In this document: positions 19,098 to 27,088 of the stretch, piece by piece | Numbering within the stretch: position 1 is the first letter of the stretch | Layout: each line of letters begins with the position of its first letter | Assembly: GCF_950100655.1 (NCBI RefSeq) | Contig: NZ_CATNLY010000023.1 | Coordinates: 1 to 64,000, forward strand | Direction of reading: 5' to 3' | Length of the DNA: 64,000 bases | Source: Pleomorphomonas sp. T1.2MG-36 | Lineage (GTDB): Bacteria; Pseudomonadota; Alphaproteobacteria; Rhizobiales; Pleomorphomonadaceae | Program-made: the position numbers and the translations under genes | Notes under the pieces: generated by a model | The model's database searches: none | What the model was told of the DNA's origin: nothing | The model's input: the letters and a program-made list of their open reading frames with translations, nothing else

Positions 19098-20249
19098 TCA
19101 GAGGATCGACCTGTAGAGTGCCTCGATTTCCGCCACGTTGGTATCGCGCGGATTGCCGCCGGTGCAGACGTCGGCGAAGGCCGCCTCTGCGAGCGCAGGA
19201 ATGTCCTCGGCCTTGACGCCGACGTCCGAGAGCTTGGCCGGAATGCCGACGTCCTTCGAAAGCGTCTCCACCGCTGCCACCGCCGCCTTGCGCGCCTCGG
19301 TGATCGGCATGGCCTCGGTGCCCTTGACGCCGAGGGCGGCGGCGATCGCCCGGTACTTCTCGCCCGTGTAGTCGGCGTTGTAGGCCATCAGCGTCGGCAA
19401 GAGCACCGCGTTGGCGACGCCGTGCGGCGTGTTGTAGAAGGCCCCGAGCGGGTGGGCCATGCCGTGAACCAGGCCGAGACCGACGTTGGAGAAGCCCATG
19501 CCGGCCACATACTGGCCGAGCGCCATATCCTCGACGCCCTTGGCATCGCCCGCGCAGGAGGCGCGCAGCGACCGGCCGATGATCTCGATCGCCTTGATGT
19601 GCAGCGCGTCGGACAGCTCCCAGGCGCCCTTGGTGATGTAGCCTTCGATGGCGTGCGTCAGCGCGTCCATGCCGGTGGCGGCCTTGAGCGGCGTCGGCAT
19701 GGAGGCCATCAGCTCGCTGTCGATGATGGCGACCACAGGAATGTCATGCGGGTCGACGCAGACGAACTTGCGGCGCTTCTCCTCGTCGGTGATGACGTAG
19801 TTGATGGTCACCTCGGCGGCGGTACCGGCGGTGGTGGCCAGCGCGATGATCGGCACCGACGGCTTTTTGGTGGGGGCGACGCCTTCGAGGCTGCGCACGT
19901 CGGAGAATTCGGGGTTGTTGGTGATGATGCCGATCGCCTTGGCGGTATCCTGCGGCGAGCCGCCGCCGATGGCGACGAGATAGTCGGCCTTGGCCTTGGC
20001 GAAGGCGGCGACGCCTTCCTTGACGACGCCGATGGTCGGGTTGGGCATCACCTTGTCGAACAGCTCGTAGGCGAGGCCGGCCGCGTCCATCAGGTTGGTC
20101 ACCTTGGCCACCGTGCCGGCCTTCACCAGCACCGCGTCGGTGACCACCAACGCCTTCTTGTAGCCACGGCGCTTCACCTCGCCCACCAGCTCGGCGCGAG
20201 CGCCGGCGCCGAAATAGGACGTCTCGTTGAGAATCATGCGATGGGACAT
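19098..20249 (-). CDS. fucO: Lactaldehyde reductase (iron-dependent alcohol dehydrogenase III)
   Basis: A 383-residue group III alcohol dehydrogenase. It matches enterobacterial FucO very closely over long stretches (MSHRMILNETSYFG, AIGGGSPQDTAKAIGI, GTAAEVTINYVITDEEKRR, MGFSNVGLGLVHGMAHPLGA). Iron ligands are the Asp in PVVAIID, the His in LTHAIEGY, the His in LVHGMAHP and the His in NTPHG. The reaction is L-lactaldehyde plus NADH to L-1,2-propanediol, the redox sink of 6-deoxyhexose breakdown without oxygen. This is the best-supported single assignment in the operon and fixes lactaldehyde as a pathway product. Confidence 0.93.
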   Translation of the reverse strand: MSHRMILNETSYFGAGARAELVGEVKRRGYKKALVVTDAVLVKAGTVAKVTNLMDAAGLAYELFDKVMPNPTIGVVKEGVAAFAKAKADYLVAIGGGSPQDTAKAIGIITNNPEFSDVRSLEGVAPTKKPSVPIIALATTAGTAAEVTINYVITDEEKRRKFVCVDPHDIPVVAIIDSELMASMPTPLKAATGMDALTHAIEGYITKGAWELSDALHIKAIEIIGRSLRASCAGDAKGVEDMALGQYVAGMGFSNVGLGLVHGMAHPLGAFYNTPHGVANAVLLPTLMAYNADYTGEKYRAIAAALGVKGTEAMPITEARKAAVAAVETLSKDVGIPAKLSDVGVKAEDIPALAEAAFADVCTGGNPRDTNVAEIEALYRSIL

Positions 20250-20274
20250 TGGATTTCTCCTTGTTGCGGGCGGA

Positions 20275-21147
20275 TCAGCCGGCGATCCGGTAAACGCGAG
20301 CCGCGTTGAGCGCGAAAACCTTCATGAGGGCAGCTTCTCCGCGCGGAGCGACGGCATCATGGACGGCGTCGAGCCACGGCCGTAGAGGCGTGCCGAGTTC
20401 GCAAACGGGGTAGTTCGACGCCCAAATCAGCCGATCTTCGCCAAAGACGTCGAACAGGAAGTCCACGCCGCGCCGGACCGTCTCCCTGTTCGGGCCGAGG
20501 TCCAGGCCCGAGAGTTTGCACACCACGTTGGGGCAGTCGCCCAATCGGGAAAGGCCGGCACACCAGACCGCCAGCCTGGAGCTCTCCGGCCCTTCGCCAA
20601 GAAAGGCGGAACCGGGATTGCCGCAGTGGTCGAGTATGATCCGCGTCTCTGGGGCGGCCTCGGCCAAGGCCGCGAGATCGCCGAGCTCGCCTGGGCGCAT
20701 GCAGGCGTCGAACGCGAGGTCCAACTCTCCGAGACGCTTGATATTGGCTATGAGGTCCGGCTTGAGGCAGGTTCCCGCCGGGCTGGCTGGCGTGTGGAGC
20801 ACGTGCCGGATGCCCTTGAGGCCCGGATCGCCGAGCCAGGGCGCCAGTTCACCGCGCACATCCCGAGCGAGGAGATCGGCCGCAATGACCGCGCCGGCCA
20901 ATGGGCCGTCGCCTTTTCTGATGCGTTCGAGGATCTGGCGGTTCTCGCGCGGCTTGTCTTCCGGCGCCGCGTCGATCTCCACGTAAATGGCGCGTGCAAG
21001 CTGCCATCCGCCGTCGGAGGAACCAGCCGAAGCCAACCAGTCATCCAGAGTGAAGGTCCGCAGAAGCGAAGGAGCTTCGGGAAGCCAGGGCGGCACGATG
21101 TCAGCCGTATCCCAGAGGTGCAGATGGGCATCGATGATAGGAAGCAT
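20275..21147 (-). CDS. Amidohydrolase-family lactonase (probable L-fucono-lactonase)
   Basis: A 290-residue TIM-barrel amidohydrolase of the COG3618 type, beginning MLPIIDAHLHLWD with the HxH-equivalent at residues 7-9. RIILDHCGNPG and LIWASNYPVCELG carry later metal and active-site residues. COG3618 members include L-fuconolactonase and 2-pyrone-4,6-dicarboxylate lactonase. Between the sugar dehydrogenase and FucO genes, hydrolysis of the sugar lactone to the aldonate is the natural role. The start at 21147 has GGAGGGA 6 bp upstream; the longer open frame lacks family character. Confidence 0.85.
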   Translation of the reverse strand: MLPIIDAHLHLWDTADIVPPWLPEAPSLLRTFTLDDWLASAGSSDGGWQLARAIYVEIDAAPEDKPRENRQILERIRKGDGPLAGAVIAADLLARDVRGELAPWLGDPGLKGIRHVLHTPASPAGTCLKPDLIANIKRLGELDLAFDACMRPGELGDLAALAEAAPETRIILDHCGNPGSAFLGEGPESSRLAVWCAGLSRLGDCPNVVCKLSGLDLGPNRETVRRGVDFLFDVFGEDRLIWASNYPVCELGTPLRPWLDAVHDAVAPRGEAALMKVFALNAARVYRIAG

Positions 21148-21279
21148 GGAAGTCCCTCCGGGACGATCTCGGCCGGAGGCGTGCTGTCCTGACCGATGGC
21201 AGGACATCGCTTCGGGCATTTGGGCGGGCAGCCGCCAATCGCCGACCGGATGGGCGGCGAGGCGGATGCTTCATAGCGG

Positions 21280-22230
21280 TCAGCCGCCGGCCTTGCCGCC
21301 GTTGCCGGGCAAAACGTCCCAACCAGCGTCCATCACGGGAACCAGGATCGCCTCCACCTGCCTGAGCAGGTCGGCATCGGGTGCGCTATCGGCCCAGCGG
21401 GCGTTTTCCCTGACATTGCGGGCGTTTGCCGTGCCGACCACGGTGGTGGCGATCCCGTGCCTTTCACCCGTCGTCAGCGCGAAGCGCATCGCCAGCTCGG
21501 AGATGTCGGTGCCCGCGAGCGTACAAAGGCGCGCCGCCGCCGCCACCAGTTCGAAAACGCGCTCGTTGCCAGGATGCCAAGACGGTGCACCGCGCGTGGT
21601 CAGCAGCCCCATTCCGAGCGGGCTGGCATTGAGCACGCCGATTCCCGCGGCGGCGAGGCGCTCGGCCACCGGCGCCAGACGGCGATCCTGCAAGGTGTAG
21701 GTGCAGTAGGCCATCACCGTATCGATCTTCTCTTCGAGAGCGACTTTCTCGATGATATCGAGGCGATAGCCCGTTATGCCGACGAAGCGGACAACGCCCT
21801 CTTCCTTGAGCTTGCGCAGCGTCGGAAGGGCCTCGTTCCTGAGCTGATCCATGTTGCCATATTCGATGTCGTGACACTGGATGACGTCGATATGATCGGT
21901 GCCCAGGCGCCCGAGGCTGGCCTCGATGGAGCGCTTGGTCGCGTCGGCGGAGAAATCCCAATCCTGATCGCCGTAGCGGCCGATCTTGGTGGCGAGCGTG
22001 TAGCTCTTGCGATCGAAGCCTTTCAGCGCCTTGCCGAGGGCCGTCTCGGCCGTCGTCAGGCCATAGTAGGGAGCGACGTCGAAATAGTTGAGCTCGCATT
22101 CCAGAGCCGCCGCCACCGTGGCGTCCGCCTCGTCCTGCGATACCGGATGATAGATGCTGCCGAGCGACGCGGCTCCCATCGCCAAGGCCGGAACGCGAAT
22201 TCCGGTTCTCCCCAGATCATGGCGCTTCAT
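21280..22230 (-). CDS. Aldo/keto reductase, probable L-fucose (D-threo-aldose) 1-dehydrogenase
   Basis: A 316-residue AKR. The catalytic tetrad is visible: Asp and Tyr in YFDVAPYYGL, Lys in LATKIGRYG, and His in DVIQCHDIE. The N-terminus (RHDLGRTGIRVPALAMGAASLG) is typical of D-threo-aldose 1-dehydrogenase/L-galactose dehydrogenase relatives, which oxidise L-fucose at C1 to the lactone. Its place next to a lactonase and an aldonate dehydratase supports this first step of the non-phosphorylating route. Cofactor preference cannot be told. Confidence 0.85.
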   Translation of the reverse strand: MKRHDLGRTGIRVPALAMGAASLGSIYHPVSQDEADATVAAALECELNYFDVAPYYGLTTAETALGKALKGFDRKSYTLATKIGRYGDQDWDFSADATKRSIEASLGRLGTDHIDVIQCHDIEYGNMDQLRNEALPTLRKLKEEGVVRFVGITGYRLDIIEKVALEEKIDTVMAYCTYTLQDRRLAPVAERLAAAGIGVLNASPLGMGLLTTRGAPSWHPGNERVFELVAAAARLCTLAGTDISELAMRFALTTGERHGIATTVVGTANARNVRENARWADSAPDADLLRQVEAILVPVMDAGWDVLPGNGGKAGG

Positions 22231-22266
22231 TGTCTTCTCTCTCCTCGATGTGATTTCGTTTTGGAC

Positions 22267-23412
22267 CTATTCCTCGCCGTCGGGAACGAGCCGCAGCCCG
22301 GCTCGCTCCGGCCTGACGTGCGGCCCCTGCGGGACCGTCCAGGCTCCGCTGCACTGGCGAGCCCCGATGGCTGCTTCGTCGACGCGGATGCCCAGCCCCG
22401 GATCGTCGCCGAGCCGAATGCCGCCGCTCTCGATCTCCTGGTCGAGCGCGATGCCGAAGGGCGCCTCAAGGTTCTGGATTTCGTGAGCGATGTGGTTGGA
22501 GACCGAGGCGGCGGCGTGCGACACGGGATTGCCGTTGTAGCCGACCGGACTGATCGGCAGGTCGAAGGCGCGCGCAAGATTGGCGACGCGCAGAAAATGG
22601 GTGATGCCCCAGCAACTGCCGGTCTGGAGAATGTCGATGGCCGCCGCCGCGACGAAAGGCCGGAACTGCTCCAGACCCGTCAAATTCTCGCCGGAGGCGA
22701 CGGAGGCGCGAACGCCTTCGGTCACCGCGCGATGACCATCCACGTCCCACCGGCGGACGGGCTCCTCGATCCAGGTGAGATCGATGCGCTCTTCGATGGC
22801 CGAGACATGGCGAACGGCCTGCTTGCGGGACCAGGCTTCGTTGGCGTCGAACATCAGGGCAGGCTTGCGGCTGTTGACCGACAGCACGTCCCGGATGGCG
22901 AGCAGGCGGCGGATGTCGGCATCGACGTCGCGCCCACCCTTCAGCTTGGCGGCCGAGAATCCCCGTTCCGCCCAGCTCTTGTAGAGCGCCAGGAGAGCAT
23001 CGTCGTCGAGACCGCCGTCGAGAGCCGAGGCATAGCCCGGAACGAAACGGTCGGAGGCACCGAGCAGACGCCACACCGGTTCGCCGGCAAGCTTGCCCTT
23101 GATGTCCCACAGCGCCATGTCGGCGACGCCGATGGCCCCGAAGACACTGCCGCAATGGCCGCTTTTGAAGACGTGCGCCTGCATGCTGTCGTAAAGGGAG
23201 GTTACGGCACGGGGATCATTGCCCTCCAACGCCGGAAAGATGCGATCGATATCCGCATGACCGCCGAGGCCGACACCCTCAACACCGACATCCGTCTCCA
23301 GTATGAGAACGGGCACCTCGGTGACACCCGATGCGATCACCCCGTTGACGTCGCCAATCGGGCGGTTCCATTCGCAAACGGTCGTAAGGCTGCGGTAGCC
23401 GGTGATCTTCAT
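22267..23412 (-). CDS. Mandelate racemase/muconate lactonizing enzyme family aldonate dehydratase
   Basis: A 381-residue enolase-superfamily protein. Catalytic lysine motif KLKGG, then metal ligands in MFDANEAW (Asp), WIEEPV (Glu) and SGENLTG (Glu) follow in the expected order, with a His in NPVSHAA as possible second base. In this operon it most likely dehydrates L-fuconate (or L-rhamnonate/L-galactonate) to the 2-keto-3-deoxy acid. The start MKITGYRS is chosen for family fit. It heads the five-gene minus-strand operon and is divergent from the FCD regulator, with a palindromic operator in between. Confidence 0.87.
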   Translation of the reverse strand: MKITGYRSLTTVCEWNRPIGDVNGVIASGVTEVPVLILETDVGVEGVGLGGHADIDRIFPALEGNDPRAVTSLYDSMQAHVFKSGHCGSVFGAIGVADMALWDIKGKLAGEPVWRLLGASDRFVPGYASALDGGLDDDALLALYKSWAERGFSAAKLKGGRDVDADIRRLLAIRDVLSVNSRKPALMFDANEAWSRKQAVRHVSAIEERIDLTWIEEPVRRWDVDGHRAVTEGVRASVASGENLTGLEQFRPFVAAAAIDILQTGSCWGITHFLRVANLARAFDLPISPVGYNGNPVSHAAASVSNHIAHEIQNLEAPFGIALDQEIESGGIRLGDDPGLGIRVDEAAIGARQCSGAWTVPQGPHVRPERAGLRLVPDGEE

Positions 23413-23472
23413 GACTTTTCCTTTCGCGTGCAGCGACAAGATGGTAGGAGAGTCTCGCCCGCAGCAATCATG

Positions 23473-23487
23473 ATACATCATATGTAT
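23473..23487. promoter_or_regulatory. FCD-regulator operator, copy 1
   Basis: ATACATCATATGTAT: perfect 6-bp arms ATACAT/ATGTAT around a 3-bp centre, upstream of the dehydratase operon and the divergent regulator. It matches 13 of 15 bases with the site at 26186-26200 in front of the MFS permease. Confidence 0.7.
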
Positions 23488-23612
23488 GATGACTCAGAGA
23501 GGCAACCCTTGCGGGGTACGTCGGACCGCGTAGATGAAGCCGTCGTCGCTTCTCGCCGACGATCGGCTCGTAAGGATCGTCCTGTTGTTGTTGACGATTC
23601 AAGTGACGTGAT

Positions 23613-24404
23613 ATGAGTGTGGTCACGATGGCTGACGGTGGACGAGGGGCAGAGGTGACTGACAGGCAGGAGATGACGGCCGATCCGGCCGCACCCGATC
23701 AGGCCGCGTTTGCGCGACGGCCGCGCTTGGCCAACGCAGTCGTCGACCACCTGACGCATGCGATTGTCACCGAACTCTACCCGGCGGGCACACCGCTGCC
23801 GACGGAAAGCGCCCTCTGCGATATCTACAAGGTCAGCCGGACAGTCATTCGGGAAGTATCGACGACGCTTGCCGAGAAGGGGCTCGTCAACAGCCAGCAG
23901 GGCCGCGGCACCATCGTCCTCGATCAGTTTCACTGGAACATGCTGGATCCGACAGTGCTTTCGGCATTGTTCCAGCGGCGCGACGGCGTGGAGTTCCTCG
24001 ACAACATGATCGAGATTCGCACGTTGCTCGAGTGCTCGATGGCAGCCAAGGCGGCCAATAAGATCAACGATGTCGAGATCAGCGAGCTCGGACGACTTTT
24101 GGGGCGACTTGAGGGGATGATGGATGATCCGGTGGCCTATGCCGCTGGCGACATCGAGTTCCACAACTTCATCATGTCCGTGTCGGGCGACCGACTTGGC
24201 AGAGCCATCGTCACCGGGCTTCAAGGGCAGGCGCTGGCGAACCGGGGCTACAGCGGCCACCCGACGATTACCGACATTGCCGAAACCCATCGGGCCCACG
24301 CCGCCATCGTCTCTGCCATAGCTCGGCACGATGCGGCCGCCGCATCTGTCGAAATGGGCGCCCATATCGCAAGCGCCTGGAAACACCGTCGCCAGGCGCC
24401 CTGA
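23613..24404 (+). CDS. GntR-family regulator with FCD effector domain (FadR subfamily)
   Basis: A 263-residue regulator. The winged HTH is at about residues 35-100 (VVDHLTHAIVTELYPAG, LPTESALCDIYKVSRTVIREV) and an all-helical FCD domain at about 120-255. FCD metal ligands are visible as DIEFH, THRAH and MGAHI. FCD regulators usually bind sugar acids or keto acids; here the aldonate or its dehydration product is the likely signal. It is divergent from the dehydratase operon and convergent with the mutarotase gene. The N-terminal 30 residues before the HTH are non-conserved and the start could be a later ATG (MADGG or MTADP). Confidence 0.88.
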   Translation: MSVVTMADGGRGAEVTDRQEMTADPAAPDQAAFARRPRLANAVVDHLTHAIVTELYPAGTPLPTESALCDIYKVSRTVIREVSTTLAEKGLVNSQQGRGTIVLDQFHWNMLDPTVLSALFQRRDGVEFLDNMIEIRTLLECSMAAKAANKINDVEISELGRLLGRLEGMMDDPVAYAAGDIEFHNFIMSVSGDRLGRAIVTGLQGQALANRGYSGHPTITDIAETHRAHAAIVSAIARHDAAAASVEMGAHIASAWKHRRQAP

Positions 24405-24439
24405 ACCGTTGCGGGGCAGCCAGAAGCCCCGCCATAGGG

Positions 24440-24793
24440 TCATGGTTGTTCGGTCAGCGAGTAGATGCGCTCCATTTCGAGCCAGGTCGAACCTTCCGGC
24501 CCGAAGGGCAAGGTCTTCTGGAACGTGCGCATCAGCGCATCCCATGCCGTGACGTCCTCATTCGCCGCGTCTCTCTGCGCCTTGGCCAAGGGATCGAAGT
24601 CGTCGCCCTGCTCCATGATCATGAACATGCGGTTGCCGATCAGGTAGATCTCCAACTCGCGAATGTCATCGGCGCGGATCGCCGCCGTGACGGCAGCCGG
24701 CGGCCCGCCGGCCCGGTGCCAATGGCGATAACGGGCGATGAGTTCGGGATCGTCGTGCAAGTCGACGGCGAAACACTTGCGCGTGGTGGTCAT
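24440..24793 (-). CDS. L-rhamnose/L-fucose mutarotase (RhaM/COG3254 family)
   Basis: A 117-residue protein of the RhaM fold (DUF718). KCFAVDLHDDPELIARYRHWHRA matches the family N-terminus, with the catalytic His near residue 23-26; EIYLIGNRMFMIME forms the central strand. Members convert alpha and beta anomers of L-rhamnose, and homologues in fuconate gene clusters act on L-fucose. It follows the MFS permease on the same strand after a hairpin, so uptake and anomer conversion are co-expressed ahead of the aldose dehydrogenase. Confidence 0.88.
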   Translation of the reverse strand: MTTTRKCFAVDLHDDPELIARYRHWHRAGGPPAAVTAAIRADDIRELEIYLIGNRMFMIMEQGDDFDPLAKAQRDAANEDVTAWDALMRTFQKTLPFGPEGSTWLEMERIYSLTEQP

Positions 24794-24817
24794 GATTTCC
24801 TCCGCAAGACAGCAGAC

Positions 24818-24847
24818 GCCCGCCCCGGCGGACTCGACGGGGCGGGC
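24818..24847 (-). other. Intercistronic hairpin between permease and mutarotase genes
   Basis: GCCCGCCCCG/CGGGGCGGGC, perfect 10-bp stem with a 10-base loop, no T-tract. Probably mRNA stabilisation or partial termination. Confidence 0.5.
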
Positions 24848-24871
24848 GGATTATCCATTATTCACATAAGC

Positions 24872-26164
24872 TTACTTCACCGACCGGATCGGCAGGACGA
24901 AGAAGGAGCCGAGGCCGACGAAGATGACGGCAGCAATGAACAGCACCTTGTAGTCATGGCCGAACATGCCGAGCAGCACGGCAGCCATCGGCGGGCTGAT
25001 GATCTGCGGGATGTTGATGGCGGTCGTCAGCACGCCGAGATCCTTGCCGGCCTCGCCCTGCGCTGTCTTGGGCAGAACCTGCGTCATCAGGGCCAGGTCG
25101 ATGGACATGAAGGCGCCGTAACCGATGCCGATCAGCGCGGCATAGACATACATGCCGTTCATGTTCGGCATCCACAGCGGCATCAGCATGGCGAGCGCCA
25201 TGATCAGGCTGGCGAAGAAGACGAACGGCTTGCGGCGATTGCACTTGTCGGAGAGATAGCCACCCAGCAGCGAGGAGATGACCACGAAGACGAAAGTGAC
25301 TGACGACAGGTTGCCGATGCTGATGTTGGCTTCCTCGTTGGACAGCTTGATGTAGTCCTGAAGGATGTACAGCAGATAGGTGGCGATGGCCTGATAGCCC
25401 ATGTAGATCGCGAAGCGACCCGCAAAGGCCCACGCGAAGTCATGCGACTTGAGCGGCCGCCAGAAGCCGTTGAGGAAAGAGACGAAATCGAACTTCTCCG
25501 ACTTCATCTCAACCGACGGCGCTTCCCGGTTGATCAGCACGAATGCGAGACAGGTCACGGCGATGGCAATGGAGAAAAGGCCATAGGCGGCGACGATATC
25601 CCCGGCCATGCGCCCGGCGACCACCGCGCCGGCCGCCACACCGGCCGTCATGCCGGCCCCGACGAAGCCGCCGGCGAGACCGCGATTGCTTTCCGAGAAT
25701 CGGTCGGCCACCACCGTCGTCAGTGCGGGCTGCATGGAGTTGAGAGCGACGGCCGCCATCACCCAGATGACCGTGATCGACACCAGACTGGTCATCAGGG
25801 AGACACCGAACAGCGCCGCCGCGCCGACGAGAGCACCGATGGCGATCCACGGCGAGCGGCGCCCCCAGCGGCTGCGCGTCCGGTCCGATAGCGCACCGGC
25901 GATCGGCGTCGTCAGCGTCGAGAAAACCGAGGTGATGGCGAAGACGATCGCCAGGTTGTTCGCCTTGTTTTCCGGGTCGAGCGCGGCGATCTGGTTCGGA
26001 AGCAGCACGCCGAGAACGCCAACGTAAAGCCCCAGCAGGACGAAATTGTTGATCAGAAGCGAGATCAAAAGGGTCCATTTCTGGGATCCCGCCACGTAGG
26101 GCGTACCACTGGCCGGGTCGTAGTTCGCCTCGACCAGCCGGCTGACTGGGCTGATGTCCGACAT
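24872..26164 (-). CDS. Major facilitator superfamily sugar transporter
   Basis: A 430-residue permease with about 12 hydrophobic segments. The loop between helices 2 and 3 carries GALSDRTRSRWGRRSPW, and the equivalent loop in the second half is GGYLSDKCNRRKP, both typical MFS motif A positions; the first resembles sugar/cation symporters of the GPH/SUT type. The start MSDISPVS has GGAGGA 8 bp upstream. The upstream region has an operator matching the one controlling the 6-deoxyhexose operon, so this is probably the uptake system for that sugar. Confidence 0.87.
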   Translation of the reverse strand: MSDISPVSRLVEANYDPASGTPYVAGSQKWTLLISLLINNFVLLGLYVGVLGVLLPNQIAALDPENKANNLAIVFAITSVFSTLTTPIAGALSDRTRSRWGRRSPWIAIGALVGAAALFGVSLMTSLVSITVIWVMAAVALNSMQPALTTVVADRFSESNRGLAGGFVGAGMTAGVAAGAVVAGRMAGDIVAAYGLFSIAIAVTCLAFVLINREAPSVEMKSEKFDFVSFLNGFWRPLKSHDFAWAFAGRFAIYMGYQAIATYLLYILQDYIKLSNEEANISIGNLSSVTFVFVVISSLLGGYLSDKCNRRKPFVFFASLIMALAMLMPLWMPNMNGMYVYAALIGIGYGAFMSIDLALMTQVLPKTAQGEAGKDLGVLTTAINIPQIISPPMAAVLLGMFGHDYKVLFIAAVIFVGLGSFFVLPIRSVK

Positions 26165-26180
26165 AAAGGTATCCTCCACT

Positions 26181-26205
26181 TTGTAATATATAATATGTAT
26201 TACAA
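26181..26205. promoter_or_regulatory. FCD-regulator operator, copy 2, in the MFS promoter
   Basis: An AT-rich palindrome with 8-bp arms TTGTAATA/TATTACAA. It contains ATATATAATATGTAT (26186-26200), 13/15 identical to the site at 23473-23487. It lies 17 bp upstream of the MFS start codon, where a repressor would block transcription. Confidence 0.65.
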
Positions 26206-26684
26206 GTATGGCGAAGAGGCGCAAGAGCCTTTCAATGCGACCAAATACGTAGCGGCGTGGAGAGCCGCCGTCTCTCCAGCCTCCCCCTTCAAGATCACGA
26301 TTCGACAGCGCCAGACCTGGCAAACGCCCCTTCCCCCGGTCGGCCACAGCGCGTTACCCAGGCGAGACGTCGCAGTCCCGGCGATGCCGGACCCACCGCC
26401 TGCCCTCCTCTCTCCATTAGCATTTTGGCTAATGCCCACGTCAAAGGCGGCCGGAATGCCGACCCGGCCGAACAGGGGCCGCTCCGCCTCGCTCCGTTCG
26501 GAATTCGCCAAGGCTTTCCGGAGATTGTCGCATCCGCCCTTTCCGGAAGCCGCGGCAGGCTCCGCCGGTTTCGGCACGCGAGCAGCCCCCAGGAAACGGC
26601 CAATGAAACTTCTTCAGGTCAGTCAAGAATTTATAAGTTCTTGACGACCGAAAGTATTGATGCCAACATTCGGATCAAGAGAGA
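26206..26684. other. Non-coding stretch between MFS promoter and next LacI control region
   Basis: No convincing gene on either strand: the open frames lack family features, good ribosome-binding sites and normal residue make-up. A short palindromic ATTAGCATTTTGGCTAAT lies near 26417-26434. The 3' end (26620-26684) is AT-rich and probably begins the next promoter region. Confidence 0.5.
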
Positions 26685-26696
26685 GTAAACGTTTAC
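26685..26696. promoter_or_regulatory. Perfect LacI-type operator (distal)
   Basis: GTAAACGTTTAC, a perfect 12-bp palindrome with the canonical LacI-family AAACGTTT core. It lies about 390 bp upstream of the LacI start codon; a second site is at 27050-27061, a spacing compatible with looping. Confidence 0.7.
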
Positions 26697-27049
26697 GTTG
26701 ACCCCGCCGGGAAGGAAATGAAGCGGAAGATCAACGGAGACGCGTCGTGCCAGACGGAGGAACACAGCTTAGGCGCGACACTCAGCGAGCTAGAAACTGC
26801 GGAACGACAAGGCACCGCTTTGTCGAAGGGTTTGGTTTTGCCTTGAACAAATGAGCGCGCTGGAGCGACGCGCATTTGCTGACTGCCATTGCGCCCCATC
26901 GAAACAGGGCATTGCGTTGGGCCGATCCGCCGCGCCGAACGGCACGGTGGCGGGGCCGAAGGGGCCTGCCCCATAACGAAGACCGCCTGGACGTTTGGAG
27001 AGTCCCCACCACCCCCGAGAGGGAGGGAAAACCGGACAATCCCAAGAGA
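26697..27049. other. Leader region of the LacI/methyl-sugar operon
   Basis: About 350 bp between two LacI-type operators. Short open frames exist but none looks coding. Probably an extended promoter/leader. Confidence 0.4.
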
Positions 27050-27061
27050 GAAAACGTTTAC
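27050..27061. promoter_or_regulatory. LacI-type operator (proximal)
   Basis: GAAAACGTTTAC, one base off a perfect palindrome and sharing AAACGTTTAC with the distal site at 26685-26696. Located 28 bp before the LacI start codon. Confidence 0.7.
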
Positions 27062-27088
27062 TCGACCATTATGAAAGGGGGAGATGAC

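Noticed and set aside
21457..23616. A 719-codon open frame on the plus strand
   Set aside because: Antisense to the aldo/keto reductase and dehydratase genes; lacks any recognisable domain.
26200..26577. 125-codon minus-strand frame in the 26.2-26.7 kb gap
   Set aside because: No family resemblance, no good ribosome-binding site, and it runs into the operator region of the MFS gene.
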